A DNA stretch of 64,000 nucleotides from Asterias amurensis (GCF_032118995.1 NC_092654.1:7820284-7884283), one strand, 5' to 3'; shown: positions 36,911 to 47,095, counted from the stretch's first letter. Numbers and translations are program-made. Notes: generated by a model from the sequence alone, not told the origin.

Positions 36911-37306
36911 CTGAAACATGAAAACATCCAGACGACTGTTAGTGTTAACAAACCCTCCACATCATTACCATGGAAAATGGTAGCATTAACTAAATGTAAA
37001 GTATATGTCACTGTAATTTACGGTTGTTTTTCTGTTGACCAGCACACAATCGTTGAATATAAAAAAACATGTCAGTCTCTATTTTCTAGTTTATGTTATT
37101 GAGGCTCTTGCAATAGGGCTCAGGTGGCCATATGCAAACAAACCACTCGTTTTTAAAAACAGTTTTGTATTAAGTTATATCTCCCACCATATCGTAAAAG
37201 TATTACTTTCCTTAGCAACCATGCCAACAAATGCAAAATTTTAATTGTATCTTAATTGTATTACATGGGAATAATATATCAACGAAAAAACACAAGACAT
37301 GCTTAC

Positions 37307-37420
37307 CAGCTTGATCTGACTATTATTAACGTTGGAATTTGCATCAGATACAATTGAAATCTCTTGACTTTGTCTGAACGAAGAAAACTGTAAACAGCGA
37401 TCAGAAGGAAGACAGGTCAC
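37307..37420 (-). CDS. Exon-like segment, open 38-codon copy
   Basis: Bounded by acceptor catttttcag|GTGACC (start 37420) and donor CAAGCTG|GTAAGC (end 37307), 114 bases, phase 0 at both ends. It reads VTCLPSDRCLQFSSFRQSQE then ISIVSDANSNVNNSQIKL. No known domain. It lies inside the 3.7-kb inverted-repeat element together with a degenerate duplicate, so it may belong to that element rather than to a host gene. Coding status is uncertain; a spliced non-coding transcript is equally possible. Confidence 0.4.
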
Positions 37421-38303
37421 CTGAAAAATGGAAACATTCAGACGATAAAAATTAAGAAAACCTCACATTATTATGAAGAGTTTTAGTAGTAGCCTATGGA
37501 ACTTCAAACAAAGCTTTAACTAGAGACAATTTGGTCCAACAAAATTGTGTCATGTTTTGTTTTTTTCGACTCGCAAAAAATCTGTGCATTATATTTTCTA
37601 GGATTTAAGACTAAATTTTCTTAAATTATTTATTCTGCAAAACAATACCACTATGGGTTCACTCAAGATATGTTATTAAAAAGAAACATGATTCTCTTAC
37701 TAATTTAAATTTGCTAGCCTATCGAAATCGTTCTTTCTTCATTTTTAGAGCACAGAGTCTATAAATTAGACACGTTTCTGTTGTAAAATATTGCCCTATC
37801 TACATATATTAATTATCATGTTGGGTGACCAACAAAACTCAAAAGCAACACCAAACAGTAAAACACTTCCGTTCGTGAACTGTAGAGAGAGTATAGGGCC
37901 TATGCAACGGGGAGCTGAAATCTGGTCCGCCGTCGTCGCTGGGAAAAAATGAACTTGGTGGGGGAAACTGAGTGAAAATCGGTCTTAAATTCACTCTTTT
38001 ACTCTTCAAGTTCGTTGTCTCTGTCTATGCGGAGTATGGTCATGGCCATGGACATGATAACGTTTCTCCATGGAATGGTTAATGTTTGGTTTATTTAGTT
38101 AAAACAACGATGTTCACACTGACTTTAATACAACACCAAAATATACGTGGACGTTGTATAAAATGTATAACATTAACATAATTTCGTCGAGATATAATTT
38201 TTACCACAGGTCATGATCGTCGTGTAAACTGTAAACAATCATTGCAAAAACCTATCCATATCCTATCCGATATACTACGTCCTACATACGATTGGATTCA
38301 CCT

Positions 38304-38345
38304 ACCTCAGGAAATAATATTGAAGTTTTGCCTCCTTACTGCCGA
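38304..38345 (-). other. Possible first-exon end with splice donor
   Basis: On the minus strand TTTCCTGAG|GTAGGTGAATCC gives a donor near 38304, upstream of the two exon-like segments. A CCAAT motif (ggaccaatcagcgtg) lies further upstream near 38607-38621. Together they could be a promoter and first exon of an element transcript. No start codon is assigned. Confidence 0.3.
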
Positions 38346-38380
38346 CTGTTCTGACCGAAGAAACTTGTGTGACTATGAAT

Positions 38381-38423
38381 CAAAGATCGTATAGCGCCGC
38401 TACGCGGCGCTATACGATCTTTG
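38381..38423. mobile_element. 43-bp perfect palindrome insertion with 8-bp target duplication
   Basis: Two 20-bp arms (CAAAGATCGTATAGCGCCGC and its exact reverse complement) are separated by TAC. CTATGAAT lies immediately on both sides (38373-38380 and 38424-38431). An 8-bp duplication and ends CA...TG are typical of hAT transposition, but an element this short has almost nothing besides the ends. Confidence 0.85.
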
Positions 38424-38802
38424 CTATGAATGACTGATCATCGTTCATGTACGTTTACATTTGTAATTGAACGTGCGCGTTTAGCATGCAGCAGACAGCA
38501 GTAGTACTAGTAGCTAGCAGCGCACACACAGTCGGTTTATTTTAATGGCTGCCGACAAAGTTTTGAGTTGTACGTTCGTGCAATACGTCACGAAATCGCG
38601 TCACGCTGATTGGTCCACTGTCCATAAAGTTGGCGTCCTTTTTTAATCGTTCGGAGGATTGAAAAACAAAATAGACTCTCCGGATAATTGTTGATTTATT
38701 AAATCGATTTGGACTAAAAATAAATCTTTAGGATTTATTTTAATTTTAATCCTATAAAAGATTTAAATTTAAATCTCTGTAATTTAGAGTGTAGACGTAT
38801 TA

Positions 38803-38820
38803 CCCCCCCCCCCCCCCCCC
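38803..38820. repeat. Poly-C run
   Basis: About 18 consecutive C directly after the right end of the 3.7-kb element. Similar G/C homopolymers occur near 7776, 8869, 12025, 26086, 36032, 36228 and 55950, and are likely places for assembly errors. Confidence 0.8.
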
Positions 38821-38941
38821 GTCCACTAGGGATGCCACCACTACATAGAAATACAGCTCTATGGTATCCACTATACAATGTCTATGCAAATCCTGCAGCA
38901 TATTGCCTATACTTCACTAAATAAACTCTCTATGTAAAAAA

Positions 38942-39160
38942 AGTGACCGTTTCACTCTCTTGTCCCGAGTGGTGTAAGTTTCACTTTTTTGGGAGTGAAA
39001 GTCAATCTGTCTCAATCTTTTTGAGATACATTGGAACGACTTTCACTCTAAATCGAGTTGAATGTACCCGTCTTTCACTCTTAAAAAGAGTTGTCCGCCA
39101 TAAAAAGTATGGCTCTTTGCAAGAGTGGTACAAAACGAGTGTTTTCACTCTTTTACATTT
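38942..39160. repeat. Segment with repeated tttcactct motif
   Basis: gtttcactct, gactttcactcta, tctttcactctta and ttttcactctttt recur with partial inverse forms (gagtgaaagt), resembling a decayed foldback. It abuts the satellite that starts near 39165. Confidence 0.5.
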
Positions 39161-39164
39161 TAGA

Positions 39165-40117
39165 CGGTGCAAATCGACCAAGTTGAGCATCCTGAACAAC
39201 TTCCTTGTGTGGAGGCATGCAAAATTCGCAAAACCTTGGGAATTACAACTTTTTGGTGCAAAAGTGACGTCATAGTTTGACCAAAAATCGTCGATTACCG
39301 CAAAAATATAACAGTGACGGGGTTCAAATTTGCACCGGCACACTCGGGTGGGGTATCCGCAAGAAGTAATCATGCCAATACGGCTTTTCGGGGTGGCTCG
39401 AAAAATAAAAAGTTTATTCCCCGAGCAGGGAAAAGGGAAGAGCGGCCATCTTGTTTTTCTAATAGTCAACTCTGGAAATCGCGTTTCGACGGTGCAAATC
39501 GACCAAGTTGAGCATCCTGAACAACTTTCCTGTGTGGAGGCCTGCAAAATTCGCCAAGCCTTGGGAACTACAACTTTTTGGTGCAAAAGTGACGTCATAA
39601 TTTCACTAAAAATCGTCGATTACCGCCAAAATATAACAGTGACGGGGTTCAAATTTGCACCGGCACACTCGGGTGGGGTATCCGCAAGAAGTAATCACGC
39701 TAATTCGGCTTTTCGGCGGGGTGGCTCGAAAATTAAAAAGTTTATTCCCCGGGCAGGGAAAAGGGAAGAGCGGCCATCTTGTTTTTTCTAATAGTCAACT
39801 CTGGAAATCGCGTTTTGACGGTGCAAATCGACCAAGTTGAGCGACCTGAACAATTTTCCTGTGCGGAGGCATGCAAAATTCGCCAAACCTTGGGAATTAC
39901 AACTTTTTGGTGCAAAAGTGACGTCATAATTTGACCAAAGATGGTCGATTACCGCCAAAATATAACAGTGACGGGGTTCAATTCTGCACCGGCACACTCG
40001 GGTGGGATATCCGCAAGAAGTAATCACGCTAATTCGGCTTTTCGGAGTGGCTCGAAAATTAAAAAGTTTATTCCCCGGGCAGGGAAAGGGAAGAGCGGCC
40101 ATCTTGATTTTCTAATA
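39165..40117 (+). repeat. Second locus of the 324-bp satellite (about 3 monomers)
   Basis: Same satellite and orientation as 1-5774, with landmarks near 39271, 39596 and 39927 (spacing 325 and 331). It differs by consistent variants: cggggttcaaatttgc, gtggaggcatgc, cccgagcaggg or cccgggcaggg. This suggests local homogenisation as a separate subfamily. It is interrupted at 40118 by an insertion and resumes at 40936. Confidence 0.9.
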
Positions 40118-40935
40118 GACCATGGGATGATCGCTAGAATTGTTCAAAACCGTAGTCCCCACTTTTGGACCACGCAATTTTTGTATGTAGGTATGAAATA
40201 AAATACAGAAAGTCCATTACTTGCTGTTGCTTGGCGAAAATCCTGCACCGAATCCCGAAAAGAAACAATTACGGCGACAAATAGTGATCTACAAATCCTC
40301 GGAAGCCTGCGATGTGGGTGACGTCATTCGAAGCATTATCGTGTTTCGTTCCTACACTGTACCATTATAACATACATAGTATTTCTTCAAACCCCTGAAT
40401 AAAGGGATGCCGATTTACAGGCTCGTTCGACAAAACTACAAGTTTAATATCACACAAGCGCGAGTGGAATACGAACAAAATAGTGCGCCTGCGTCCCACA
40501 TCTAACTCGGCCGCGCGCGTGATAATACAAAATGTAACACACGCACGTCGTAGCAACGAAAAACAAATGGCATTGTACTTGATGTTCAGTCAATAAAAAT
40601 CAAGAGTTTTTGTTGTAGGCCTTTGCATGTTTATCGGAAAGAAAAGGGGAAAATTTACATCGTTCACATTAAACACTTGGAAAAGGTTCTTGCACTGCCG
40701 TGAACGATTGGTAAATAGTCCCAGTGTATACAGACGTTATCAAAAAATACTGTTTTTGACCTAAAATGACCCAAAAATTGGTCTGTTCACGAACTGTGCA
40801 GTTTAAGAGCTTAACAACAACCAACTTCGGATTCAGTACCATTGAAAACCCTTGTGCGTCAAATTTCATGCAGTCCAGAGATGGGGACCACGAAACCCCA
40901 AAAATAGGCCCGTTTTCAATACCCATCCCATGGTC
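40118..40935. mobile_element. 818-bp insertion in the satellite, 12-bp inverted tips
   Basis: The left tip GACCATGGGATG and right tip CATCCCATGGTC are perfect inverted repeats, with TA directly outside both (40116-40117 and 40936-40937). The satellite breaks off at tctaata on the left and resumes with gtcaactc on the right, with a few extra bases (taaca). There is no transposase-like frame, and the tips share no further similarity. TA flanks suggest a Tc1/mariner-type non-autonomous element. Confidence 0.65.
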
Positions 40936-41151
40936 TATAACAGTCAACTCTTGAAATCGCGTTTTGACGGTGCAAATCGACCAAGTTGAGGATCCTGAAC
41001 AACTTTCCTGTGTAGAGGCATGCACAATTCGCAAAACCTTGGGAATTACAACTTTTTGGTGCAAAAGTGACGTCATAATTTGACCAAAAATCGTCGATTA
41101 CCGCCAAAATATAACAGTGACGGGGTTCAAATTTGCACCGGCACACTTGGT
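40936..41151 (+). repeat. 324-bp satellite remnant before the LINE
   Basis: The satellite continues from gtcaactcttgaaatcgcg through tgacgtcataatttgacc to caccggcacact at about 41151, where it stops and LINE coding sequence begins. It does not resume after the LINE. Confidence 0.9.
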
Positions 41152-42068
41152 ATAAATAAAATACGTGCTACCCGCCGAGGATGCCGAGGTGGCAAACAGA
41201 AACATAAAGCCAGGAATACTGCTGTACACCAAGCAGGAGTATGTCAAAACAACTTGATCAAAATCAATCCTATACCTGATCATTGTAAGCCGGTCACCAA
41301 CTTCTTACTATTGAACTGCCGCTCTGTTTGTAACAAAGCTCTCATCATATCTGAGTACATTCTTGACAACAGTCTTGATGTTGCCCTCCTCACTGAAACT
41401 TGGCTACAGGATGGAGACTCACCAGTCATTGATGAACTCACTCCAATCGGTTATTTATATCTTGGGACCTGCCGAGAACACAAGAGGGGTGGTGGAACTG
41501 GGGTTGTGTTCAAGTCATCATTGAACATAAAGCCCTCTATCCCAGCTCTCTCATTTGATTCATTCGAACACACTGATGTATGTACAACCACTGCCGACCA
41601 TCTTCGGATTGTCGTGATATATCGCCCTCCCTCTTCATCTATCACACAATTCTTTGATGAGTTTGAGGATTTTATCACTGGCTTGGCACTCTACTCAGGA
41701 AGACTTGTTATCACTGGAGACTTCAATATCCATGTTGAAAATGTCAACTCTTCAAATGTGCAACGCCTACAGGAGCTCTTGACGGTGACCAATTTCATCC
41801 AGATTGTCAATGGCCCGACACATATAAAGAATCACACCCTTGACCTGGTAGTTGTCCGTGACGACGACTTCCAAAACTGGATCAATCTCGATGTCACCCA
41901 AAGCTCCATGTCTGATCACTTCAGTGTGCTATTTGCCCTCTCCATCGATAAGATAGATCACACTCCATCCTTTGAATCCATCGACAAGCAGTGCTTCGCC
42001 TTGGACCTGACTGCCAACCTCAGTACTACTTCCCCTGAAAGCTGCCCCAACAGCATTCTTCATAACTA
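41152..42068 (+). pseudogene. LINE endonuclease domain (APE type)
   Basis: The frame carries a basic upstream region (RRGCRGGKQKHK) and then the endonuclease motifs in order: LLNCRSVCNKA, LLTETWLQDGD, a GGGTGVVF segment, VVIYRPPSSS, ITGDFNIHVEN, HTLDLVV, and MSDHFSVLF. The catalytic Asn, Glu, GDFN Asp/Asn and terminal SDH His are all present. The domain would nick the target DNA to prime reverse transcription. The frame ends at a TAA formed at the junction with the inserted Tc1 element; otherwise it would continue into the RT portion. It may read from satellite sequence at its 5' end, but those residues are not LINE. Confidence 0.9.
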
Positions 42069-43223
42069 AACTGCGCCAATAAAGTATCTAAACACTTACA
42101 AATAGTCAGATTTATCGGAACCTGAATTAGTATGCCAAAGAATAATTATTCATTTCTATTCACCGTTAATTTCTGCACATTTTGACACATCTTATGTTGC
42201 GCTATGATGTTGTTTGGTGGATTTATGGACACTTGAGTGGCTTAAGGTCGAATTTCAAAAGTTGCAAAAGCCCCTATTCACCCCAATTCGATCCAGAAGG
42301 GAACTCACACAAGCCTCACACACAGACAAAATCAAGACAAAAGACACAAACTCGTTTCGTTTACTTGACCATGAAATTTATGGCCGTATCTTTAACTCTA
42401 AAACTGCTGATATCCTGTCCTCAATACTTGGTGTGTCCTCCATCACTGTTAACGGCAATGCGTCGTCTTCTCATACTCCACACGAGACATCTGATCTGTC
42501 CCTGGTGAATCCCCTGCCATTTCCTGATCAGGATGCGTCGCAATCCCTCGAGAGTGGTGTCAGGCTTGATGGACTTGTTCACTTTCTTCTGCTGCAGAAG
42601 TCACACTCGGGCGGCCACTCCTTGGCAGGTTGTCCACATTTCCCTGAGCTTGGTAGCCATTCCACCATTTTACTGACCGTCGCTGGTGACGTTCCAACTT
42701 GATGAGCTGCAGCTCGAATCGACATACCGGCTTCTATCAAACCATCGATCCGTCCTCTTTCCTGTTTGGTCAGTTGAGCCATCTTTCCTGTTATATTGAA
42801 ACACCTTTCCCTGTCTTACCATAGTCAGGGATTCTGGCTCTTAACCCATTTTGTTGTATGCCTCCCATCTTTGACCCCTTTGCTTGGTTACTGACAATTA
42901 TTGCTGATGTTCATCGCAACCGATTTATCCAAAACGCGACAAACAAATCATTTATAAAGGGCGGGCAAAAGAAACGCTGATCTTACTCGTCACAATACAA
43001 CGATTTAGCTTGAATAGGGGCTTTTGCAACTTTTGAAATTCGACCTTAAGCCACTCAAGTGCCCATAAATCCACCAAACAACATCGTAGCGCAACATAAG
43101 ATGTGTCAAAATGTGCAGAAATTAACGGTGAATAGAAATGAATAATTATTTTTTTGGCATACTATTTCAGGTTCCGATATATCTGACCATTTGTAAGTGT
43201 TTAGATACTTTATTGGCGCAGTT
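42069..43223 (-). mobile_element. Tc1-like element, 1155 bp, about 215-bp inverted repeats
   Basis: The ends AACTGCGCCAATAAAG... and ...CTTTATTGGCGCAGTT extend as near-identical inverted repeats (42069-42285 and 43011-43223). TA is duplicated on both sides (42067-42068 and 43224-43225). Removing the element and one TA makes the LINE frame continuous (...ILHN-YNQAAIHTV...). Long inverted repeats of about 210 bp with TA duplication fit IR/DR-type Tc1 elements. Confidence 0.95.
42421..42782 (-). pseudogene. Tc1 transposase with the catalytic core deleted
   Basis: On the minus strand the frame starts MAQLTKQERGRIDGLIEAGM SIRAAAHQVGTSPATVSKMV, a paired-like helix-turn-helix that binds the element ends. 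The following frame resumes with the usual C-terminal sequence (TLEGLRRILIRKWQGIHQGQ, then SMRRRRIAVNSDGGHTKY) before a stop at 42421-42423. The length is about 120 codons against some 340 in intact Tc1 transposases. The DDE catalytic region is missing, so it cannot cut DNA. An internal deletion is the simplest reading. It depended on an active relative for its insertion. Confidence 0.85.
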
Positions 43224-43225
43224 TA

Positions 43226-45239
43226 CAATCAGGCTGCTATTCACACCGTCAATCAACATGCTCCTCTGATTACTCGCAAGAACACTCAAAGGAAGCACCA
43301 TCCTTGGTATACTCCAGATACCCACGAGATGAGGCATCAAAGAAGACATCTGGAATCGATCTGGCGCAAAATGGTCTAGAATGTGACCGACAACTTTACA
43401 TAAACTGTCGCTCTTCTGTTAACAACCTAATCGCTAAGGCTAAATGCAGCTACTATCATGATATTCTGAGCACCTCCAACCAGAAGATAATCTTCAGAAC
43501 TGTGAATAAGCTTCTTGGTGGAAGTGAAATTGCTCTCCCATCTACCACTCCAGATGCTACATCACTCTGCAATCGCTTCTCAAATTACTTTGCTGACAAA
43601 GTTGCAACCATTCGCAATGATTTGGAAGACCAAGCTCTTCATCTACCGCAGGAGAAAACGACACCAATACCATATCGCAATTGCTCATCACAGTTAGCAG
43701 AACTTCGACCATCAAATCCCATTGAGCTATTGAAAATCATCAAAGATAGTCCATCAAAGTCGTGTTCGCTTGACACTATTCCAACAGACATCTTGAAGCA
43801 ATCTGTTGAAGCTCACCTTCCAATCCTCCTCAGTCTGGTTAATACGTCATCCATCACCGGGACTTTCCCAACGAATCTTAAGAAGGCAGTCATCACCCCA
43901 ATCCTCAAGAAACCTAACCTCGATAAGGAACATCTTTCGAATTATCGTCCAGTTTCCAACTTGCCCTTCAATGGAAAGCTCCTTGAAAGACTAGCAAACA
44001 AGAGGCTCATTGAACACTTCAACATCAATAACCTCAATGAAGATCTTCAGTCGGCCTATAAGAAACACCACAGCACAGAAAGCACTCTACTGAAGGTTCA
44101 TCATGACATATCAACTGCTCTGAGTGTCAACAAAGCGTGCCTTCTTGTGCTGTTAGACCTGTCCGCCGCTTTCGACACTATCGACCAAGATCGCCTTATG
44201 TGTGTCCTTGAAAGGCAGTTTGGTGTTGTAGGCAAAGCCAAAGCATGGTTCGCATCATACCTATCTCATCGCTCCCAGCGCATCAACATCGGCTCCTTCA
44301 CATCTGATGAATTCCCTCTAAGATTTGGTGTTCCACAAGGGTCAGTGCTTGGCCCTATACTGTTCAATGTATACACTGCGCCACTAGAAGCCGTCATCAC
44401 ATCCTATAAAATACACTACCATAAATATGCTGATGACATCCAGCTATACATCTTCTACAATCCAAACCTCGACGGTGATCTTGAACGAGCTAAGCATCAC
44501 CTCTCTTCGTGCACGAGTGCAATTCGTAACTGGATGACCACAAACCTTCTCAAACTGAGCGACACGCAAACAGAGTTTCTTCAAATAATGTCCCCACACC
44601 AACTACGAAAGTTCGGCTCAACCAACATCGTCATTGGCGAAACAATAGTACATCCATCTCCATCGTGCAGAAACCTTGGCGTAACACTCGATCGCCATCT
44701 ATCCATGAGTGCTCAGGTATCAGCCGTTTGCAAGAAGTGCAACTTTCACCTCCGTCGAATAAAGTACATAAGGAAATACCTGACCCCATCTTCATGTCGC
44801 ACTGTTATCCAGTCTCTGGTTGTCTCAAACATCGACTACTGTAACGCCATTCTCTACGGAGCTACAGGTTGTCAGGCTACAACGTATCCAGAACCACGCA
44901 GCTCGCCTAATCACTGGAACTAGCAAATTCCAACACATCACCCCCATCCTTCAACAACTCCATTGGCTTCCGGTTTCGGACAGAATCAAGTTCAAAATAA
45001 TGCTCTTTGTTTGGAAATGCCTTCTCTCCTCAGCACCTGTCTACCTCAACAATCTTCTCTCCATTTATCATCGCGACAGCCGACTCCGTAAATTGGACGC
45101 CTCAACAAAACTTACTCCCACCAACTGTAAGAAACTGGTTGGTCAGGGTGCCTTTGGTTATAGCGGCCCCAACCTATGGAACAAACTCCCCCCAGAAATC
45201 CGCCAGTCTGACTCAATCATGACATTCAAAAAACTGTAG
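43226..45239 (+). pseudogene. LINE reverse transcriptase, frameshifted
   Basis: The region begins YNQAAIHTVNQHAPLITRKN...PWYT, the usual linker between endonuclease and RT. A frameshift near 43375 moves into the main frame (LECDRQLYINCRSSVNNLIA). RT motifs follow: NYRPVSNLPF (about 43940), LLDLSAAFDTID (motif A, 44155-44190), FGVPQGSVLGPILF (motif B), YADDIQLY (motif C, 44427-44450). The C-terminal region includes VSNIDYCNAILYG. A second frameshift near 44870 leads into LQRIQNHAARLITGTSKFQH, LHWLPVSDRIKFKI and NLWNKLPPEIRQSDS, with a stop at 45237-45239 where related elements read on. Two shifts and a stop show it is inactive. Confidence 0.9.
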
Positions 45240-45373
45240 AAGACCGAACTGTTCAGAGCCCACTAATTTGTTTATTGTTTATTCCCTTTCTGTTCAGCGC
45301 CTTGATCTAGAGTCTAGGATATGTGCGCTTTATAAGATCTTTGTATTATTATTATTATTTATGTGTGGGAATA

Positions 45374-45503
45374 AAAGAGTAATGACTCGTTCTTAAACGT
45401 CCGTTTAAAACCTTGCAGGGTCGTTTCCGTGCGCCTTTATCACATGGCAATTCGACCCTGCCGACTTTAAACGACCGTGTATAAGAACTCGTCGCTACCC
45501 TTT
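45374..45503. mobile_element. Palindromic MITE directly after the LINE
   Basis: The left arm (agtaatgactcgttcttaaa...ccttgcagggtcg) is an imperfect mirror of the right arm (cgaccctgccgactttaaac...aagaactcgtcgctaccc), each about 55 bp with a short spacer. TA lies on both sides. It starts about 14 bases from the LINE tail. Confidence 0.8.
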
Positions 45504-45527
45504 TATTTCCTTTGATAATTGATTGCG

Positions 45528-45560
45528 TTCGTTTAGCTTCCCCGGTGTGGCGGTCTCGAA
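45528..45560. mobile_element. Fragment of the GGGTGCGTTCGTTTAGC MITE family
   Basis: tgcgttcgtttagcttcccc followed by ggtgtggcgg matches one arm of the family; the gggtcgac stretch is deleted. Confidence 0.7.
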
Positions 45561-45670
45561 GCTCCTGCGGTCTCAGAGCTCCAGATTACCAGATACGGTA
45601 GTATTACGTCATGCCGTGCCTGCGCACACCAAGCGAAAGTAGTCGATCTTAGCGCCGTGCCGAGTCATTC

Positions 45671-46745
45671 TCGTAGTAGACTTAGGGACAAGTCGTTTAT
45701 TGTCCCACGCGGTGAGATAGTCGAGTTGCAGCGGTGCACTCCGCGCGCGAACTGCTGGTTGCGCAACTACTGCGCTGCCCGACTCCAGGCAGCTCGTAGT
45801 AGTCGCGCAACCAGCAGTTCGTAGTCTTGGTTCCAAGACCATTGGTGTTGGGCGGTCACACACAACCAACGTTCCGATCTATGCACGGCAAAAACTGTAC
45901 ACGCTTGTAATGATCGAACGCTAGCGGGCGCTCTGTTTCTCTAGTCTTGGTTCCAAGACCATTGGTGTTGCGCGGTCACACACAACCAACGTTCAGATCT
46001 ATGCACGGCAAAAACTGTACACGCTTGTAATGACCGAACGCTAGCGGGCACTTTGTTTCTCTGATTATGATGAGATCATGGTGAGAGAGATCCGAAAATC
46101 AGAGAAACAGAGCGCCCGCTAGCGTTCGGTCATTACAAGCGTGTACAGTTTTTGCCGTGCATAGATCGGAACGTTGGTTGTGTGTGACCGCCATAGAGTT
46201 ATATATAAGAACTAGAGGGCGCACTGGCCTATATACGCGCTCCGGCATGCGCGCAGGCCGCCACTTTCTAAGTTGACAAAACTGGCATCTCACAGCGTGT
46301 GTTTGTGTGGCCATTTTGTAAGTGGAACAAACAGCATCCCGTGATGAGCGTTCAATAAAAAAAACCTCAAACGTGTATTTCATATTCAAGGCACGTGCAG
46401 AATGACGCGCTTGTCATCTTGCGGTCCCGTGGCGTTTGTGCACGAAGCATCACTCGTGCGCCCTCTAGTTCTTATATATAACTCTGTGGTGACCGCGCAA
46501 CACCAATGGTCTTCGAACCAAGACTATGGTGAGAGAGATCCGAAAATCAGAGAAACAGAGCGCCCGCTAGCGTTCGGTCATCACAAGCGTGTACAGTTTA
46601 TGCCGTGCATAGATCAGATTGTTGGTTGTGTGTGACCGCGCAACACCAATGGTCTTCGAACCAAGACTATACAAGCAGTTCGCTGCAACTCGACTATCTC
46701 ACCGCGTGGGACCATAAACGACTTGTCCACAAGTCTACTCTCGTA
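45671..46745. mobile_element. Large foldback with nested direct and inverted copies
   Basis: The outer arms (gacaagtcgtttattgtccc, acgcggtgagatagtcgagt; 45671-45733) are mirrored at 46681-46745, about 63 bp each. Inside, a 122-bp segment (gtcttggttccaagaccatt ... aacgctagcgggc) occurs twice directly (45820-45941 and 45942-46063) and twice inverted (46099-46191, continued at 46489, and 46545-46668). One inverted copy is split by a 297-bp MITE. No coding frame was recognised. Confidence 0.85.
46192..46488. mobile_element. 297-bp hAT-like MITE with exact 8-bp target duplication
   Basis: Ends CATAGAGTTATATATAAGAA and, inverted, CACAGAGTTATATATAAGAA continue through ctagagggcgcac, giving inverted repeats of about 33 bp with one mismatch. 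GTGACCGC is duplicated exactly (46184-46191 and 46489-46496). Removing the element and one GTGACCGC restores the interrupted foldback segment gtgtgtgaccgcgcaacacc. CA...TG tips and an 8-bp duplication point to hAT. Confidence 0.9.
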
Positions 46746-47095
46746 GCTGTCATGGCGGCGCCCATATCGTGTGGTGAATGAGTGGAGCGTATGCGACAGT
46801 ATTGTGAAAAAAGTAATCACGTTTATATTAAAGTATTTGAGGAGTGGGAATTACAAAGAAGGTTCTTCTGAAAGCCAGAAAAGGGTTTGGGGTTGCCCCT
46901 CGGAAGAGCACTCGTTTGACAACAAAACAGGTCTCGAAGATTTATTCATGGCGGTAGGGGGGACGGGGACTCACGCCCGCAACAACAGCATGCTACGTCA
47001 TCCCGGAGAGCTTGGCACGCCAGAGATCTGAGACCGTGATTACTGCGTGCCGAAATCTCCACTGAAGTCACCCGAAGGCCGCCACACCGGGTCTA
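46746..47095. other. No recognised gene
   Basis: GC-richer than its surroundings; an 86-codon plus-strand frame (46771-47031) has no recognisable domain. Confidence 0.4.

Larger units (their letters stand above)
35100..38791 (-). mobile_element. 3.7-kb element with terminal inverted repeats (CACTCTAAATTACA)
   Basis: The left end reads CACTCTAAATTACAAGGATT and the right end, reverse-complemented, reads CACTCTAAATTACAGAGATT. The similarity continues through aatttaaatc and includes ggaccaatcagcgtg on both sides. TA flanks both ends (35098-35099 and 38792-38793). CACT...AGTG tips recall CACTA/EnSpm elements; a TA duplication would suit other superfamilies. No transposase domain was found. On the minus strand there are two exon-like segments and a splice donor downstream of the right repeat (next entries), so it may be an intron-containing or non-coding transcribed element. 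Confidence 0.75.
41152..45360 (+). mobile_element. 5'-truncated L2/CR1-type LINE interrupted by a Tc1 element
   Basis: One decayed open frame encodes an APE-type endonuclease followed by reverse transcriptase, then a short 3' UTR ending in ttattattattattt, as in L2/CR1-clade elements. ORF1 and the 5' end are missing: coding sequence begins abruptly within a satellite monomer. A 1155-bp Tc1 derivative sits between the two domains. No target duplication was found. Confidence 0.9.

Noticed and set aside
38545..38646. Plus-strand ATG opening a 33-codon frame (MAADKVLSCTFVQYVTKSRH...)
   Set aside because: It lies in the right inverted repeat of the 3.7-kb element, is short, has no splice donor and no domain.
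42214..42702. 162-codon plus-strand frame inside the Tc1 element
   Set aside because: It is the opposite strand of the Tc1 repeat and transposase remnant, which is the recognisable product.
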